Position numbers and translations under genes: made by a program
Source of the DNA: Nitrospirota bacterium
Lineage (GTDB): Bacteria; Nitrospirota; Nitrospiria; SBBL01; JAADHI01
DNA length: 64,000 nucleotides
Reading direction: 5' to 3'
Assembly (NCBI GenBank): GCA_029261135.1
Contig: JAJDBX010000065.1
Span: forward strand, 22,725-86,724
Notes under the pieces: generated by a model
Seen by the model: the letters and a program-made list of their open reading frames with translations, nothing else
Told to the model about the DNA's origin: nothing
Databases searched by the model: none
Shown here: positions 43,591-52,720 of the stretch, in pieces
How positions within the stretch are numbered: the stretch's first letter is position 1
Layout: each line of letters begins with the position of its first letter

Positions 43591-46080
43591 ATGATGAACA
43601 ATATGGACATTGAGAGGAAGAAAGGGGTTGAGGATCCCGATAGCGCAAGTGCTTTGAAACGCGAAGGTCTCCAAGCACTGCAAGCCCTATCGGGAGAACA
43701 CTGGACCGATTATAATCTACATGATCCGGGCGTGACGATTCTTGAACAGTTGTGTTATGCGCTGACGGATCTGATCTATCGCGCAAGCTTCGGACCGGCT
43801 GACATTCTCAGCGATTCATCCGGGTCGATCGATTTTAATAAACAGGCCTTATACCCTCCTGAGGAAATCTTCCCGAGCCAGGCCATTACGACCGATGACT
43901 ATCGGAAGATTATTTTTGACCGTATCCCTGAAGTCGATAATGTATGGATTCGAAGCGAGGGGAAGCCTGCTGATTCCCCTCAAGGACAGTACATAATTTA
44001 TGTCAAGTTAATCGAAGATTTGGAAACCCACGACAGAAAAATCAAGCATGCAGAAGTTGTGGAAAAGGTCAAAAATGTTTATGCGGCCAATCGGAATCTT
44101 TGTGAAGACCTGAAAGGGGTTTCTATTGTGCCACCTCGCTATTATTCGCTTCATGGGGCAATCGAAATCATCGATGCCAATGCCCTGCCAGAGGTCTTGG
44201 CGGCGCTTTATTTTATAAGCGCCAAAATTCTTAGCCCGGGCATCCCCTTTCATTCCTATGACAATGCCTTAAGAGCGAAAAATCTAGAAAGCCTTTTTAC
44301 GGGACCCCTTACGGAACACGTTTATATCGAAGAAGACGCATTTGATGAAATACGCGCATCCATCACAATTGCGGATATGATCTCTGCAATTCTACAGATA
44401 GAAGGCGTCTATTTTGTAGACAGTCTTTGGTTTGAAGATGATCAAGGGAATAAGACAGACACCATCTCTTTCGATGCTTCTCTTGCATTTGTGCCTTGTC
44501 TTAAGATTCCCGAGCTTGAAGAGGAGGTGGGTGTTCAGCTGATTAAAAATGGACGAGCCTATCGTGTTTCGATCAAAGAAACCAGGACGGAATACATGCG
44601 GCGCTGTGCCGACGAACAGACATTGAGAAAAGCACAGCCGCATTTATCCGAAATGATTTCTAAACCCACAGGCGAAGCTCAAGGTTTCTCCGAATATTAT
44701 TCAATTCAACACCACTTCCCTGCTATTTATGGCATCAACGCCTATGGGGTGCCGGAATCGGATCCAGAGGACAGAAAGGGACAGGCCAAACAGCTCAAGA
44801 CTTACCTCCTGCCTTTTGAACAAATTATGGCCAATTTTCTTAAAAACCTAGAAGAGATCCCGACCCTTTTTTCCATTGACCCACAACTGAAACAGTCCTA
44901 TTTTTCCCAAGTCTTAGACAATAAAAGTGTTCCTAATATTGAGGGCTTGTACCGAGGTCCTCTCGATCAGGTTACAAAGGTACTTGCACGTATTGTTAAA
45001 CAATATGACAATTATTTCGATCGCAGAGATCGTGTGCTTGACTACTTGCTGGGTCTCTATGGTGAAACGTTCAAACAACATTCTTTACGTCACTTTAATG
45101 ACTATGAAGATGCTGCCACCTTGGAACATCAGGAGATTCGGAACAAAATGAATTTGCTGAAGCACTTGGTGGAGATCAGCCGCAACCGTGCCGGAGCCTT
45201 TAATTACCGGGAAGTATCGTGGAACACCGAAAATACCGCCGCCTTGAAAAAGAAAGTCAGTCTTCTCCTTAATATTCGATATGCACACAATCGATCAGTG
45301 ATCGATAATTTTATCGAAAAGGGTTTAGTCCTTTTGACGGATGATCGATACAAATCAGTTAAAGAAGGGACCGTCGCCTTGGAATATGTCGATTTAGGAG
45401 ATATCCAAGACCGTATCGATCAGCAGTTCAGGCCGATCCCGCTGCGGGATATTACTAGCCCGGACGAGGGGGAACTTTTTGAGAAAATCGTATTTCTGAA
45501 GCATAACAGCATCAGTGGATCGATTCTGAGGAAGGGTATCCATCTTGATCGATATCGACTCGGACGCACTGGAGAAGGCGATCGTTTTCAACTTGTTTTT
45601 AAACCGGGTGAAGACGATCGTTGGGAATACTTGGGGTCTTTTTCCTCTGTTGACGAAACGGTCTCTGTGGCAAACGATCTGCGTTTGTTCTTGATTCAAC
45701 TCAATATTGAAAGCGAGGGGCTTCACCTGCTGGAGCATCTTTTATTAAAATCGCTAGGGAAGGCGGAACACGATGGGGTGCCGGAAGATTTTTATCCTTT
45801 TAGAATGAGTGTGCTGCTTCCGGCATGGACCTCTCGGTTTTACGACAAGGCCTTCCGGCTTTTGCTCGAAGAAACCCTTCGCCTCAATGCCCCGGCACAT
45901 ATTTATCTCGAATTTTACTGGTTGGATTTTCATCGGATGGATGCCTTTGAAGTACTCTATAAAAAATGGATTGATCAAAAGTGGAAGGTACAAGAAACCG
46001 GAAGCGAAGAAGATATCGAAAGTCTGGACAGGGTCTCAAAGTCATTGATCGACTTTCTAATGAGTCAGGGAACCGAGTAG
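43591..46080 (+). CDS. Baseplate J-like wedge protein 2 (Pvc12-like)
   Basis: The 829-aa protein carries, at residues ~35-70, the diagnostic motif WTDYNLHDPGVTILEQLCYA plus LTDLIYRASF of eCIS Pvc12-type baseplate proteins. The following segment (AITTDDYRKIIFDRIPEVDN) is the gp6-like domain. A long C-terminal half includes LPFEQIMANFLKNLEEIPTL and LLEHLLLKSLG, present in related eCIS proteins. It should pair with the Pvc11-like protein in the wedge. Start codon is uncertain by a few residues because no good ribosome site precedes the ATG. Confidence 0.9.
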   Translation: MMNNMDIERKKGVEDPDSASALKREGLQALQALSGEHWTDYNLHDPGVTILEQLCYALTDLIYRASFGPADILSDSSGSIDFNKQALYPPEEIFPSQAITTDDYRKIIFDRIPEVDNVWIRSEGKPADSPQGQYIIYVKLIEDLETHDRKIKHAEVVEKVKNVYAANRNLCEDLKGVSIVPPRYYSLHGAIEIIDANALPEVLAALYFISAKILSPGIPFHSYDNALRAKNLESLFTGPLTEHVYIEEDAFDEIRASITIADMISAILQIEGVYFVDSLWFEDDQGNKTDTISFDASLAFVPCLKIPELEEEVGVQLIKNGRAYRVSIKETRTEYMRRCADEQTLRKAQPHLSEMISKPTGEAQGFSEYYSIQHHFPAIYGINAYGVPESDPEDRKGQAKQLKTYLLPFEQIMANFLKNLEEIPTLFSIDPQLKQSYFSQVLDNKSVPNIEGLYRGPLDQVTKVLARIVKQYDNYFDRRDRVLDYLLGLYGETFKQHSLRHFNDYEDAATLEHQEIRNKMNLLKHLVEISRNRAGAFNYREVSWNTENTAALKKKVSLLLNIRYAHNRSVIDNFIEKGLVLLTDDRYKSVKEGTVALEYVDLGDIQDRIDQQFRPIPLRDITSPDEGELFEKIVFLKHNSISGSILRKGIHLDRYRLGRTGEGDRFQLVFKPGEDDRWEYLGSFSSVDETVSVANDLRLFLIQLNIESEGLHLLEHLLLKSLGKAEHDGVPEDFYPFRMSVLLPAWTSRFYDKAFRLLLEETLRLNAPAHIYLEFYWLDFHRMDAFEVLYKKWIDQKWKVQETGSEEDIESLDRVSKSLIDFLMSQGTE

Positions 46081-46104
46081 AACTGCACAAGCCATGACAC
46101 AAGT

Positions 46105-49100
46105 ATGAATGAAAAACACACCATAGAAGAAGCAGTTTTTGAACTTTCATTTTGCTCTGAATCTGAGGCTCTGGCACAAGAAGGGTCCTTAGGGACGCTG
46201 ATGCAGGGCGGTCTTTTGCCCGTGGTCGATGAAGTCATCGCTGAGGTATCGCACACGCGGGAAGGACGGATCCATACCCTTCAGGTCGATTTGGGCGACA
46301 TAGACTATATTGGCTTTCAGGAGGAAATGGCTTCGAGGCTACGCATACGATTAAAAGCTGCTTTGGAAGCCCATCTTCCCTTGCTAGAATCCACTTCTGG
46401 GGCTTCCGTGAACCATTCCGAAACACAAGCTGGGGTGAAATTCCAAGAATATTCTGAAAGGGCCGCCCTTGAAATATTTTTAAGCTACGGCCGCTTACCG
46501 GCTACTGCCCCATTTGAAAAAGGACAGGGCATTGAGGCTTGGGTTCAAAAGGTGATGCTTTCGGAGGGCTTGGAATTTACTGCGTTTTTGAAACGATCGA
46601 ACAAAAGAGAAACCGTTGTCAGAAGATTGGTGTATCAGTGTTCAGATAACACCCTCCAAACAATTATTCGTTTAATCAGGTCATCCTATCTCCGTTTTCC
46701 CATCCGTCTTGTTGAAGGTTTTGAGAGAGTCTTACAGGGCAGTTCCTTTGTGAAACATCGCGGCCGGGAAGGTAAGTATGTGATCTGGGAGTCAATTTTT
46801 CATCAGCTTCTCGAATCTGTGGGAGATTTTGTCGATGCAGAGAGTCTGGTAAACCGCATTATTAATCAGAGGACGCAACTGCCAGAAGGCATAGCAGAAG
46901 GACAGCGTAAAAAATTGAGCGATCATCTGAAATCCATTCTTGAAGCTGTCCAAGAAAACAAGAGAGATCGACCTGGAGATCTGGAGGAGGAAGAAAAACC
47001 GCTGGATCAATTTTTTTTCGGTCAAAATGATCCAGGAGGATCGAGTTTTCCTGAGGGTTCGGTTCGAGAGAAAATAAATAGAATAGACGCCTCGGCACTG
47101 GAGGCAATGAGATCTCGTCTAAGCGAGGTTATAAAAAAGGGTGACCCGGAGGCCTTTAGAGAAATTTGGCAGGTTCTCTATCCTGATCATCGGCCCTTTT
47201 TAAAAGAGGTGCTCTTCGATATTGGGAAACTTGCGGTTATGAGGCAGGCCTTATCTCGGCATTTTCCAGAGTCCTTTCTGGAAAACATCGTCAATTTGCT
47301 CGAACCACACGCAGCCGGGTTTATTTATGAAATGATCGGCGAGGCAGGACTTTTTCAACAAGTCGCTCTTGCAGAAGCGATGACATCTGATGGGATGCAA
47401 ACGCAATTGTGGGAAGGAAGTTTGACTTACCTGTTTGTCGGGTGTGGTGCGCGGTTTAGCAAAGGTGGCTTTCTCGCCAGTCTTATCCGGCAGATGGGTG
47501 CCCATTGGTCTCAGGGGTATTCTCAACTTTTCTTGTCTCTCAATAAAACACTCGAAAATAACGATGGTCCTTTTGTGGTCAAAAGCGAAATTTCTCAGTT
47601 ACTCCGTGAAGCCTTGGAGGCATTACCGGATCCTAGGGCGAAGAACCCAGCGGCCATAGAATCGCAGTCTAAAGCGGAATCCATGATCCACGGCTATGAT
47701 TTATTTGAAAGACTGAAGAAGTATTTATTTGCAAGTATTTTTCCGTATGAAAAAAGCAAGGGTAAAAACGAAAATGAGATCTTGGTCGTCATTGACACAC
47801 TGAACCGCAGATATCCTGAGCAGCTTCTGAGACTTTACAGGGGACTTCAGTTCGGTGATCCCCCCTGGGAAAAAATTGAGTCGAGGCTTTCCTCCACCTT
47901 ATTGTTGAAACTTGTTCAATCCTTCATCTCTCTCACACCTCAGGAGGCTGACGATCCTTCCGATTTATTACAAGCCATCTCAAAATATGCAGCTCAGGCA
48001 AAGGACAAGCAAGGTTATTATCGGGAGATCTTCGAATCTCTCATTCAAGATCGGGTCATCGATTTTGAATCCATAGGCGATCGTGCAAACACTTCGGTTT
48101 CACAGCCTGTCTCGGCTGAAGTCGAAGCGCATTTCTTGCCAAAAGGGGCGATGGATGCGCTTGCAAGTTTAAGAAGCCGAGTGACTCAGGCGATCGTCCA
48201 GGGGCAGCCGAAAAATATCGAAGCGGTCTGGTCTGTGCTCATGCAGGATCACCCACAGCTTCTGAGGGCTGTCTTATTTCAGCATGGCAAAACGGGCGCG
48301 ATTCAAAAAAAACTATCACAACAATTTTCTGAGTTGATGCTGCGCGATATTGTCAGGGTGATCGACCCGACAGCCGCTCATTTCACCGATGAATTCTTGA
48401 CTGCTCCGACATTTTTTCAGCAGAATCCTTTGCTCCACTCCACTGGAGTGGATGTGCTAAAGGAGCAACTGTGGGAGTGCACTCTGTCCTATCTGCTTGT
48501 GGATCGCGGGAGCCGCTTTAATAAAAAATCCTATCTAAGGAGCCTGATTAAAAAGATGGCGGCCCATCGGAATCTTGAGGATCAAGCACTTTTGTTTTCA
48601 CTGAGGGAGGGGCTGGCAAAGATAGAAGGTCCCTACGCTCGGAACAGTGAGATGATGCAACTCTTGAATGAACTCTCTTCCTCAGAAAAAAGTCAAACAG
48701 TCAAAACAGAGGAAGAGACCGAAAATAGTAGTTTGATCTTGCCTGGTGATCTCTCTGAAAGGCTGAGGCAAGTCCTAGGTCGTACTCAAGATCCGGGGGA
48801 GGATATCAAAGGAATGCCGGGGATGGTGACAGATATCGAAGCACTTGCTCGCCACAGTCCCGATCAACTCATGAAGCTCTTTTTGGAATGTCAGTCAGAT
48901 GTTCTCTTCGGGAGAAAATTGTCTTCTTTATTTCCCCCCGAAGTCCTCATTCGCTTAATTAAAATTATTCTTTCATTCAAGGCGAAAAAAGCGGGTGAGG
49001 GATGTGGCGATTTATCGGAAGCGATCTCAGCATATGCAAAACAGGTGAATGAAAAACACGGCTATTATCGCGACATCTTTGATTGCCTGATTCAAAATAC

Positions 49101-50421
49101 CACGATCGATTTTGAAAAAATAATAAGCGAAGCAAATCAGAGACAGGGAGAGGTCTTTTCGATCAACAGCATGGAAGACCCCGTTTCAAAAGAAGTCGTC
49201 TCCACGGCCAATGATACGCCCTCTAATATCATGCAGCCGCCGCAATCGGCGCGGCATTCTCCCGTTGATGAACCTTCGGATTTACGAAAAGAGTCTGATG
49301 TTCTTTCGAGACTTGAAACCTTTCTACAAACGGGGGATTCTTCCCTTTCGAATATGAAGAACAGGTACCCGGAGATGATCGCGTCCCTCTTGGTTCAGAA
49401 GCCGAAGCGGATTTTAGATTTGTTACTTCGCGGCCTGCAGTACCCAGGGGCATCGGAGCGAATCGTCAATCTATTGCCCGAAATGCAGCTTGCACGGATA
49501 TTGCGCCGACTAAGGCCGAATGACTTTTACCCTCTCTTACGGATTGCTGATGCCATATCAACCGCGAGTTGTATCCCTGAGTTCGGTATCGGTCCGATGC
49601 GGATCCCTCAATTAAAATGGCGGTTTATTTTTCAGTATCTATTTGAAGAAGGGAGACCTTTTCTTCCGGAGTCTTTTGTTCGCTTATTTACACGGTTTCT
49701 TGTGGGAGAAACGGCTGTTCAGAACGAAATAGATTTTCGCACACGCTTGAGCCAACAGCTTGCCTTCAACATTCTCCCCTCTACGAAAGAAGGGAATCTA
49801 GAGATCGTCTTTGTCTTATCCAAATTGACTGAGGAAGAGCCAATCCTCCTATCAAGCCCTCAAAAAGAGCTGTCGGTAGAAGATCTCGATCGCATACATG
49901 AACAAACCCCGATGCCAAAAGAAGACATCATTCTTTACAACGCCGGCATGGTATTGGCTGCGCCTTACCTGCAACGTCTCTTTGGTATGCTGAAATTGAC
50001 CGAACAGTCGGCTTTTAAAGACCAGAAATCAGCCGAACGGGCCATTCATCTCCTTGAGTATTTAGTCAACGAATCCACCGATATGCCCGAATACCGGCTG
50101 GTTCTGAACAAGATCCTTTGCGGCGTGAAAACAGGGCGCCCCATCGAAAGAAGCATCATGGTTCAAGAGACTGAAAAGACGGCCATTGAAGGATTGCTTC
50201 AAGGGATGATTTCTAACTGGAAGCGACTGGGAAATACCTCGGTTCAGGGGTTCCGGGAATCTTTTTTACAGCGTGAAGGGCGACTTCAATTAAAGGAAGA
50301 CGATTGGCATCTTTCGGTGCAGCCAAAGGCTTACGACATGTTATTGGATCAGATTCCGTGGTCTTTTTCGATTATCCGATTGCCATGGATGGAACGAACG
50401 GTGTACGTGAAGTGGCGTTAG
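46105..50421 (+). CDS. eCIS tape measure protein (CIS_TMP / Pvc14-like), 1438 aa with internal duplication
   Basis: The N-terminus matches the contractile-injection-system tape measure family: IEEAVFELSFCSESEALAQE, then RIHTLQVDLGDIDYIGFQEE and RLRIRLKAALEAHL. The body is helical and soluble. Residues ~329-657 and ~680-1006 are two copies of a ~325-aa unit: QLWEGSLTYLFV corresponds to QLWECTLSYLLV, and QAKDKQGYYREIFESLIQ to QVNEKHGYYRDIFDCLIQ. The C-terminus (residues ~1280-1438) is a conserved domain ending WSFSIIRLPWMERTVYVKW. The family sits at the tube base and is thought to set tube length. No ribosome site precedes the ATG, so it may be coupled to the gene before. Confidence 0.85.
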   Translation: MNEKHTIEEAVFELSFCSESEALAQEGSLGTLMQGGLLPVVDEVIAEVSHTREGRIHTLQVDLGDIDYIGFQEEMASRLRIRLKAALEAHLPLLESTSGASVNHSETQAGVKFQEYSERAALEIFLSYGRLPATAPFEKGQGIEAWVQKVMLSEGLEFTAFLKRSNKRETVVRRLVYQCSDNTLQTIIRLIRSSYLRFPIRLVEGFERVLQGSSFVKHRGREGKYVIWESIFHQLLESVGDFVDAESLVNRIINQRTQLPEGIAEGQRKKLSDHLKSILEAVQENKRDRPGDLEEEEKPLDQFFFGQNDPGGSSFPEGSVREKINRIDASALEAMRSRLSEVIKKGDPEAFREIWQVLYPDHRPFLKEVLFDIGKLAVMRQALSRHFPESFLENIVNLLEPHAAGFIYEMIGEAGLFQQVALAEAMTSDGMQTQLWEGSLTYLFVGCGARFSKGGFLASLIRQMGAHWSQGYSQLFLSLNKTLENNDGPFVVKSEISQLLREALEALPDPRAKNPAAIESQSKAESMIHGYDLFERLKKYLFASIFPYEKSKGKNENEILVVIDTLNRRYPEQLLRLYRGLQFGDPPWEKIESRLSSTLLLKLVQSFISLTPQEADDPSDLLQAISKYAAQAKDKQGYYREIFESLIQDRVIDFESIGDRANTSVSQPVSAEVEAHFLPKGAMDALASLRSRVTQAIVQGQPKNIEAVWSVLMQDHPQLLRAVLFQHGKTGAIQKKLSQQFSELMLRDIVRVIDPTAAHFTDEFLTAPTFFQQNPLLHSTGVDVLKEQLWECTLSYLLVDRGSRFNKKSYLRSLIKKMAAHRNLEDQALLFSLREGLAKIEGPYARNSEMMQLLNELSSSEKSQTVKTEEETENSSLILPGDLSERLRQVLGRTQDPGEDIKGMPGMVTDIEALARHSPDQLMKLFLECQSDVLFGRKLSSLFPPEVLIRLIKIILSFKAKKAGEGCGDLSEAISAYAKQVNEKHGYYRDIFDCLIQNTTIDFEKIISEANQRQGEVFSINSMEDPVSKEVVSTANDTPSNIMQPPQSARHSPVDEPSDLRKESDVLSRLETFLQTGDSSLSNMKNRYPEMIASLLVQKPKRILDLLLRGLQYPGASERIVNLLPEMQLARILRRLRPNDFYPLLRIADAISTASCIPEFGIGPMRIPQLKWRFIFQYLFEEGRPFLPESFVRLFTRFLVGETAVQNEIDFRTRLSQQLAFNILPSTKEGNLEIVFVLSKLTEEEPILLSSPQKELSVEDLDRIHEQTPMPKEDIILYNAGMVLAAPYLQRLFGMLKLTEQSAFKDQKSAERAIHLLEYLVNESTDMPEYRLVLNKILCGVKTGRPIERSIMVQETEKTAIEGLLQGMISNWKRLGNTSVQGFRESFLQREGRLQLKEDDWHLSVQPKAYDMLLDQIPWSFSIIRLPWMERTVYVKWR

Positions 50422-50452
50422 ACTTTGAAAGCAAGGCGAAGAGGTGTGCGTG

Positions 50453-51001
50453 ATGGGTGACGTAGGTATCAGAAAAAGTACGGAACAAAAAGACGCTGCG
50501 GTAAAACAGCAGAAACAAGAAACGGTGACCTCACTTCAATCACCCGATTTTCAGCAAAGACGGCAAAAAGGAATGATTGAGAATAGTCCTGTCACGGCGG
50601 CCCAGCGAAAGGTGCAAGAAAGTTGTTTTGGCCTCGACGCTTTGCCACCCGTGCAGAAAAAAGAAAACAAAACAGGAATGCCGGATGTTTTGAAAGTGGG
50701 AATGGAAGAAAAACATGGCGCTGATTTTTCTGATGTCCGAATTCATGCCGCATCATCAAAAGCGCCGGAAGTGGGTGCCTTGGCCTATACGCAGGGGAGT
50801 GATATCCATTTTTCCTCCGGTCAGTTCAGCCCGGATACGGCGAAAGGTAAAAGTTTGCTTGGGCATGAGTTGACGCATGTGGTTCAGCAGCGTGAAGGCC
50901 GGGTGACGCCGACGACCGAGGTTGCAGGCATGGCGGTCAACGACAGTCCGCATCTGGAAAAAGAGGCGGATGATTTCGGGAAAAAGACATCTGATTTATA
51001 A
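50453..51001 (+). CDS. DUF4157 (HExxH zincin-like) eCIS-associated protein with QRK leader
   Basis: The ATG at 50453, eight bases after GAAGAGG, gives 182 aa. Residues 25-60 carry leader-like motifs (DFQQRRQKGM, NSPVTAAQRKVQES). Then the DUF4157 domain follows: TGMPDVLKVGMEEKHGADFS, VRIHAASSKAPEVGALAYTQ, GSDIHFSSGQFSPD, and the zincin motif GHELTHVVQQ with H138, E139 and H142. DUF4157 proteins are a well-known companion of eCIS loci and may be cargo proteases or maturation factors. No toxin domain is fused here; the domain alone ends the protein. Confidence 0.85.
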   Translation: MGDVGIRKSTEQKDAAVKQQKQETVTSLQSPDFQQRRQKGMIENSPVTAAQRKVQESCFGLDALPPVQKKENKTGMPDVLKVGMEEKHGADFSDVRIHAASSKAPEVGALAYTQGSDIHFSSGQFSPDTAKGKSLLGHELTHVVQQREGRVTPTTEVAGMAVNDSPHLEKEADDFGKKTSDL

Positions 51002-51061
51002 TTTTTTTACACGGTGAGTCCGTCGACGACGCATCGTCAATCGAAATAGGAGAGGTGATTT

Positions 51062-51361
51062 ATGGGAAAGGGATATGAGCAAAAATCACAAGGAGATGCG
51101 TCCACCTCCAACAGTATGCAGCAAAAAAAAACAGCGGATGCCGAAAGATCTATAGACGATTTTCGTCCCGAAACGACAACCCAAAGAAAATTGCAGGAGA
51201 TCATGCAAGGAGGGGTGCCCGATGCATCCCAGAGAAAAATCGCCCCTGGTTTTTCTGAGCCGGTTCAAGGAAAGGGGCCAGAAGATGAAGAAAAGCTGAT
51301 GCAGGGAAAGTTTATCCTTCAGCGTGAGGCCACCGAAGAAGAGGAGCCGCTTTCAGCTTAG
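51062..51361 (+). CDS. Leader-only protein with QRK motif (99 aa)
   Basis: It starts at an ATG behind AGGAGAGG. The product is short, disordered and charged. It contains DDFRPETTTQRKLQEIMQGG, the clearest version of the motif shared by the cargo candidates, followed by QRKIAP, PVQGKG, EEKLMQGKFILQR and an acidic tail. Such EEKLMQGKF/VQ repeats usually precede a DUF4157 domain, which is missing here. It could be a truncated cargo, a loading adaptor, or a remnant of a DUF4157 protein whose N- and C-parts became separate genes with its neighbour. Confidence 0.65.
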   Translation: MGKGYEQKSQGDASTSNSMQQKKTADAERSIDDFRPETTTQRKLQEIMQGGVPDASQRKIAPGFSEPVQGKGPEDEEKLMQGKFILQREATEEEEPLSA

Positions 51362-51368
51362 TCCATAA

Positions 51369-52715
51369 ATGCGTGCAGGTAAAAAAAATACCCATAGCTT
51401 AGAAAAGGAACTGGCTTGGTTCGGCCGTGTTCTGGAAACGCGGATTAGTCTCTATTTTAATCAGGAGTCGCCCTTTCGTTCTATTCGCGAAATCGAACCG
51501 CCGAATTTCAGTCTGGATGATTCGGAATATGCTCAGATAGTGAAATCCTGTGCCTTGGATTTCGATGAAAGAATTGTCCTGATATTGACTCTGATTCCTC
51601 ACCTTCGCCCACAAGTTCTGGATACCTTTTTTACGCACAATAAGAATTTTGATCGTGGTTTTACAGAGTTTGGCGGTTGGAAAGGGAAATCCCACGGTGG
51701 TTTCCTCCCGACTTGCGAGACGGCGTCGTTTATTCTGGCTGGAACGGATTTAGAAAAACGCTTTGAGCTGATATCTCTGTTTGAAAAAGAACATCCTTTT
51801 ATAGAAAAAGGGATTCTGCATCTTGAACATCAGAGTGACGGTGAACCTTTTTTTAGCGGTTCGCTTAAAATTTCAACCGAATACCTCAACCGTTTTACCT
51901 CAGGTTTCTATCATAAACCCGATTACAGCATCCATTTTCCGGCCAAGCTCATCACGACAAAACTAAAATGGGATGATCTTGTTTTGGGCACGGAGGTTCT
52001 GGAAGAGATCGAAAATATAAAGACATGGTTGAAACATTCGCAAACCATCATGAATGAATGGGGCATGGGCAGAATGGTCAAGCCGGGCTACCGTGCACTT
52101 TTTTACGGTCCGCCTGGGACGGGAAAGACCCTTACCGCCACCTTACTCGGGACATCCGCAACGGTTGATGTCTACCGCATTGATCTTTCCATGGTGGTTT
52201 CTAAATATATTGGGGAAACGGAGAAAAACTTGGCGAATGTCTTTGATCAGGCAGAGAACAAAAACTGGATTCTTTTTTTTGATGAAGCGGATGCCCTATT
52301 TGGCAAGAGAACACAAACGACCAACAGCAACGACCGCTATGCCAATCAGGAGATCAGCTACCTTCTGCAACGGGTGGAAGATTTTCCGGGGGCAGTGATC
52401 CTAGCCAGTAATTTGAGTGCGAATATCGATGAGGCCTTTGCGCGTCGCTTTCAAAGCGCCATTTATTTTCCCATGCCCGATGCCGAGCAGCGACTTCAGA
52501 TTTGGCGACAGACCTTAAACGGCCAATGTCCTTTGTCCGAGGATGTCAGAGTCACACAGTTGGCAGACGATTATGAGCTTTCTGCCGGCGCGATTATCAA
52601 TGTTGCCCATTACGGGGCCATTCGCGCATTACAAAGGAGTGAAGGTCAGGTCACGCATCGTGATCTGATCAAAGGGGTGTCGAGAGAATTAATGAAGGAA
52701 GGCAAAACGGTTTAA
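51369..52715 (+). CDS. AAA+ ATPase of the injection system (Pvc15-like)
   Basis: The 448-aa protein has an N-terminal helical domain (~1-190) and a classical AAA+ module. Walker A is GPPGTGKT (about residues 247-254) and Walker B is ILFFDEADALFGKRT (about 301-315), followed by sensor/arginine-finger region NIDEAFARRFQSAIYFPMPD. Pvc15/Afp15-like ATPases are conserved in eCIS and are thought to help load or unfold cargo, or to aid assembly. It follows the leader-only gene after seven bases with no clear ribosome site, which suggests coupling. Confidence 0.93.
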   Translation: MRAGKKNTHSLEKELAWFGRVLETRISLYFNQESPFRSIREIEPPNFSLDDSEYAQIVKSCALDFDERIVLILTLIPHLRPQVLDTFFTHNKNFDRGFTEFGGWKGKSHGGFLPTCETASFILAGTDLEKRFELISLFEKEHPFIEKGILHLEHQSDGEPFFSGSLKISTEYLNRFTSGFYHKPDYSIHFPAKLITTKLKWDDLVLGTEVLEEIENIKTWLKHSQTIMNEWGMGRMVKPGYRALFYGPPGTGKTLTATLLGTSATVDVYRIDLSMVVSKYIGETEKNLANVFDQAENKNWILFFDEADALFGKRTQTTNSNDRYANQEISYLLQRVEDFPGAVILASNLSANIDEAFARRFQSAIYFPMPDAEQRLQIWRQTLNGQCPLSEDVRVTQLADDYELSAGAIINVAHYGAIRALQRSEGQVTHRDLIKGVSRELMKEGKTV

Positions 52716-52720
52716 GCGGC

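Noticed and set aside
30168..52715. Prophage or type VI secretion interpretation of the tail-like genes
   Set aside because: No capsid, portal, terminase, lysis or integrase genes, and no TssJ/L/M or ClpV-type genes are present; DUF4255, DUF5908, DUF4157, CIS tape measure and a Pvc15-like ATPase point to eCIS.
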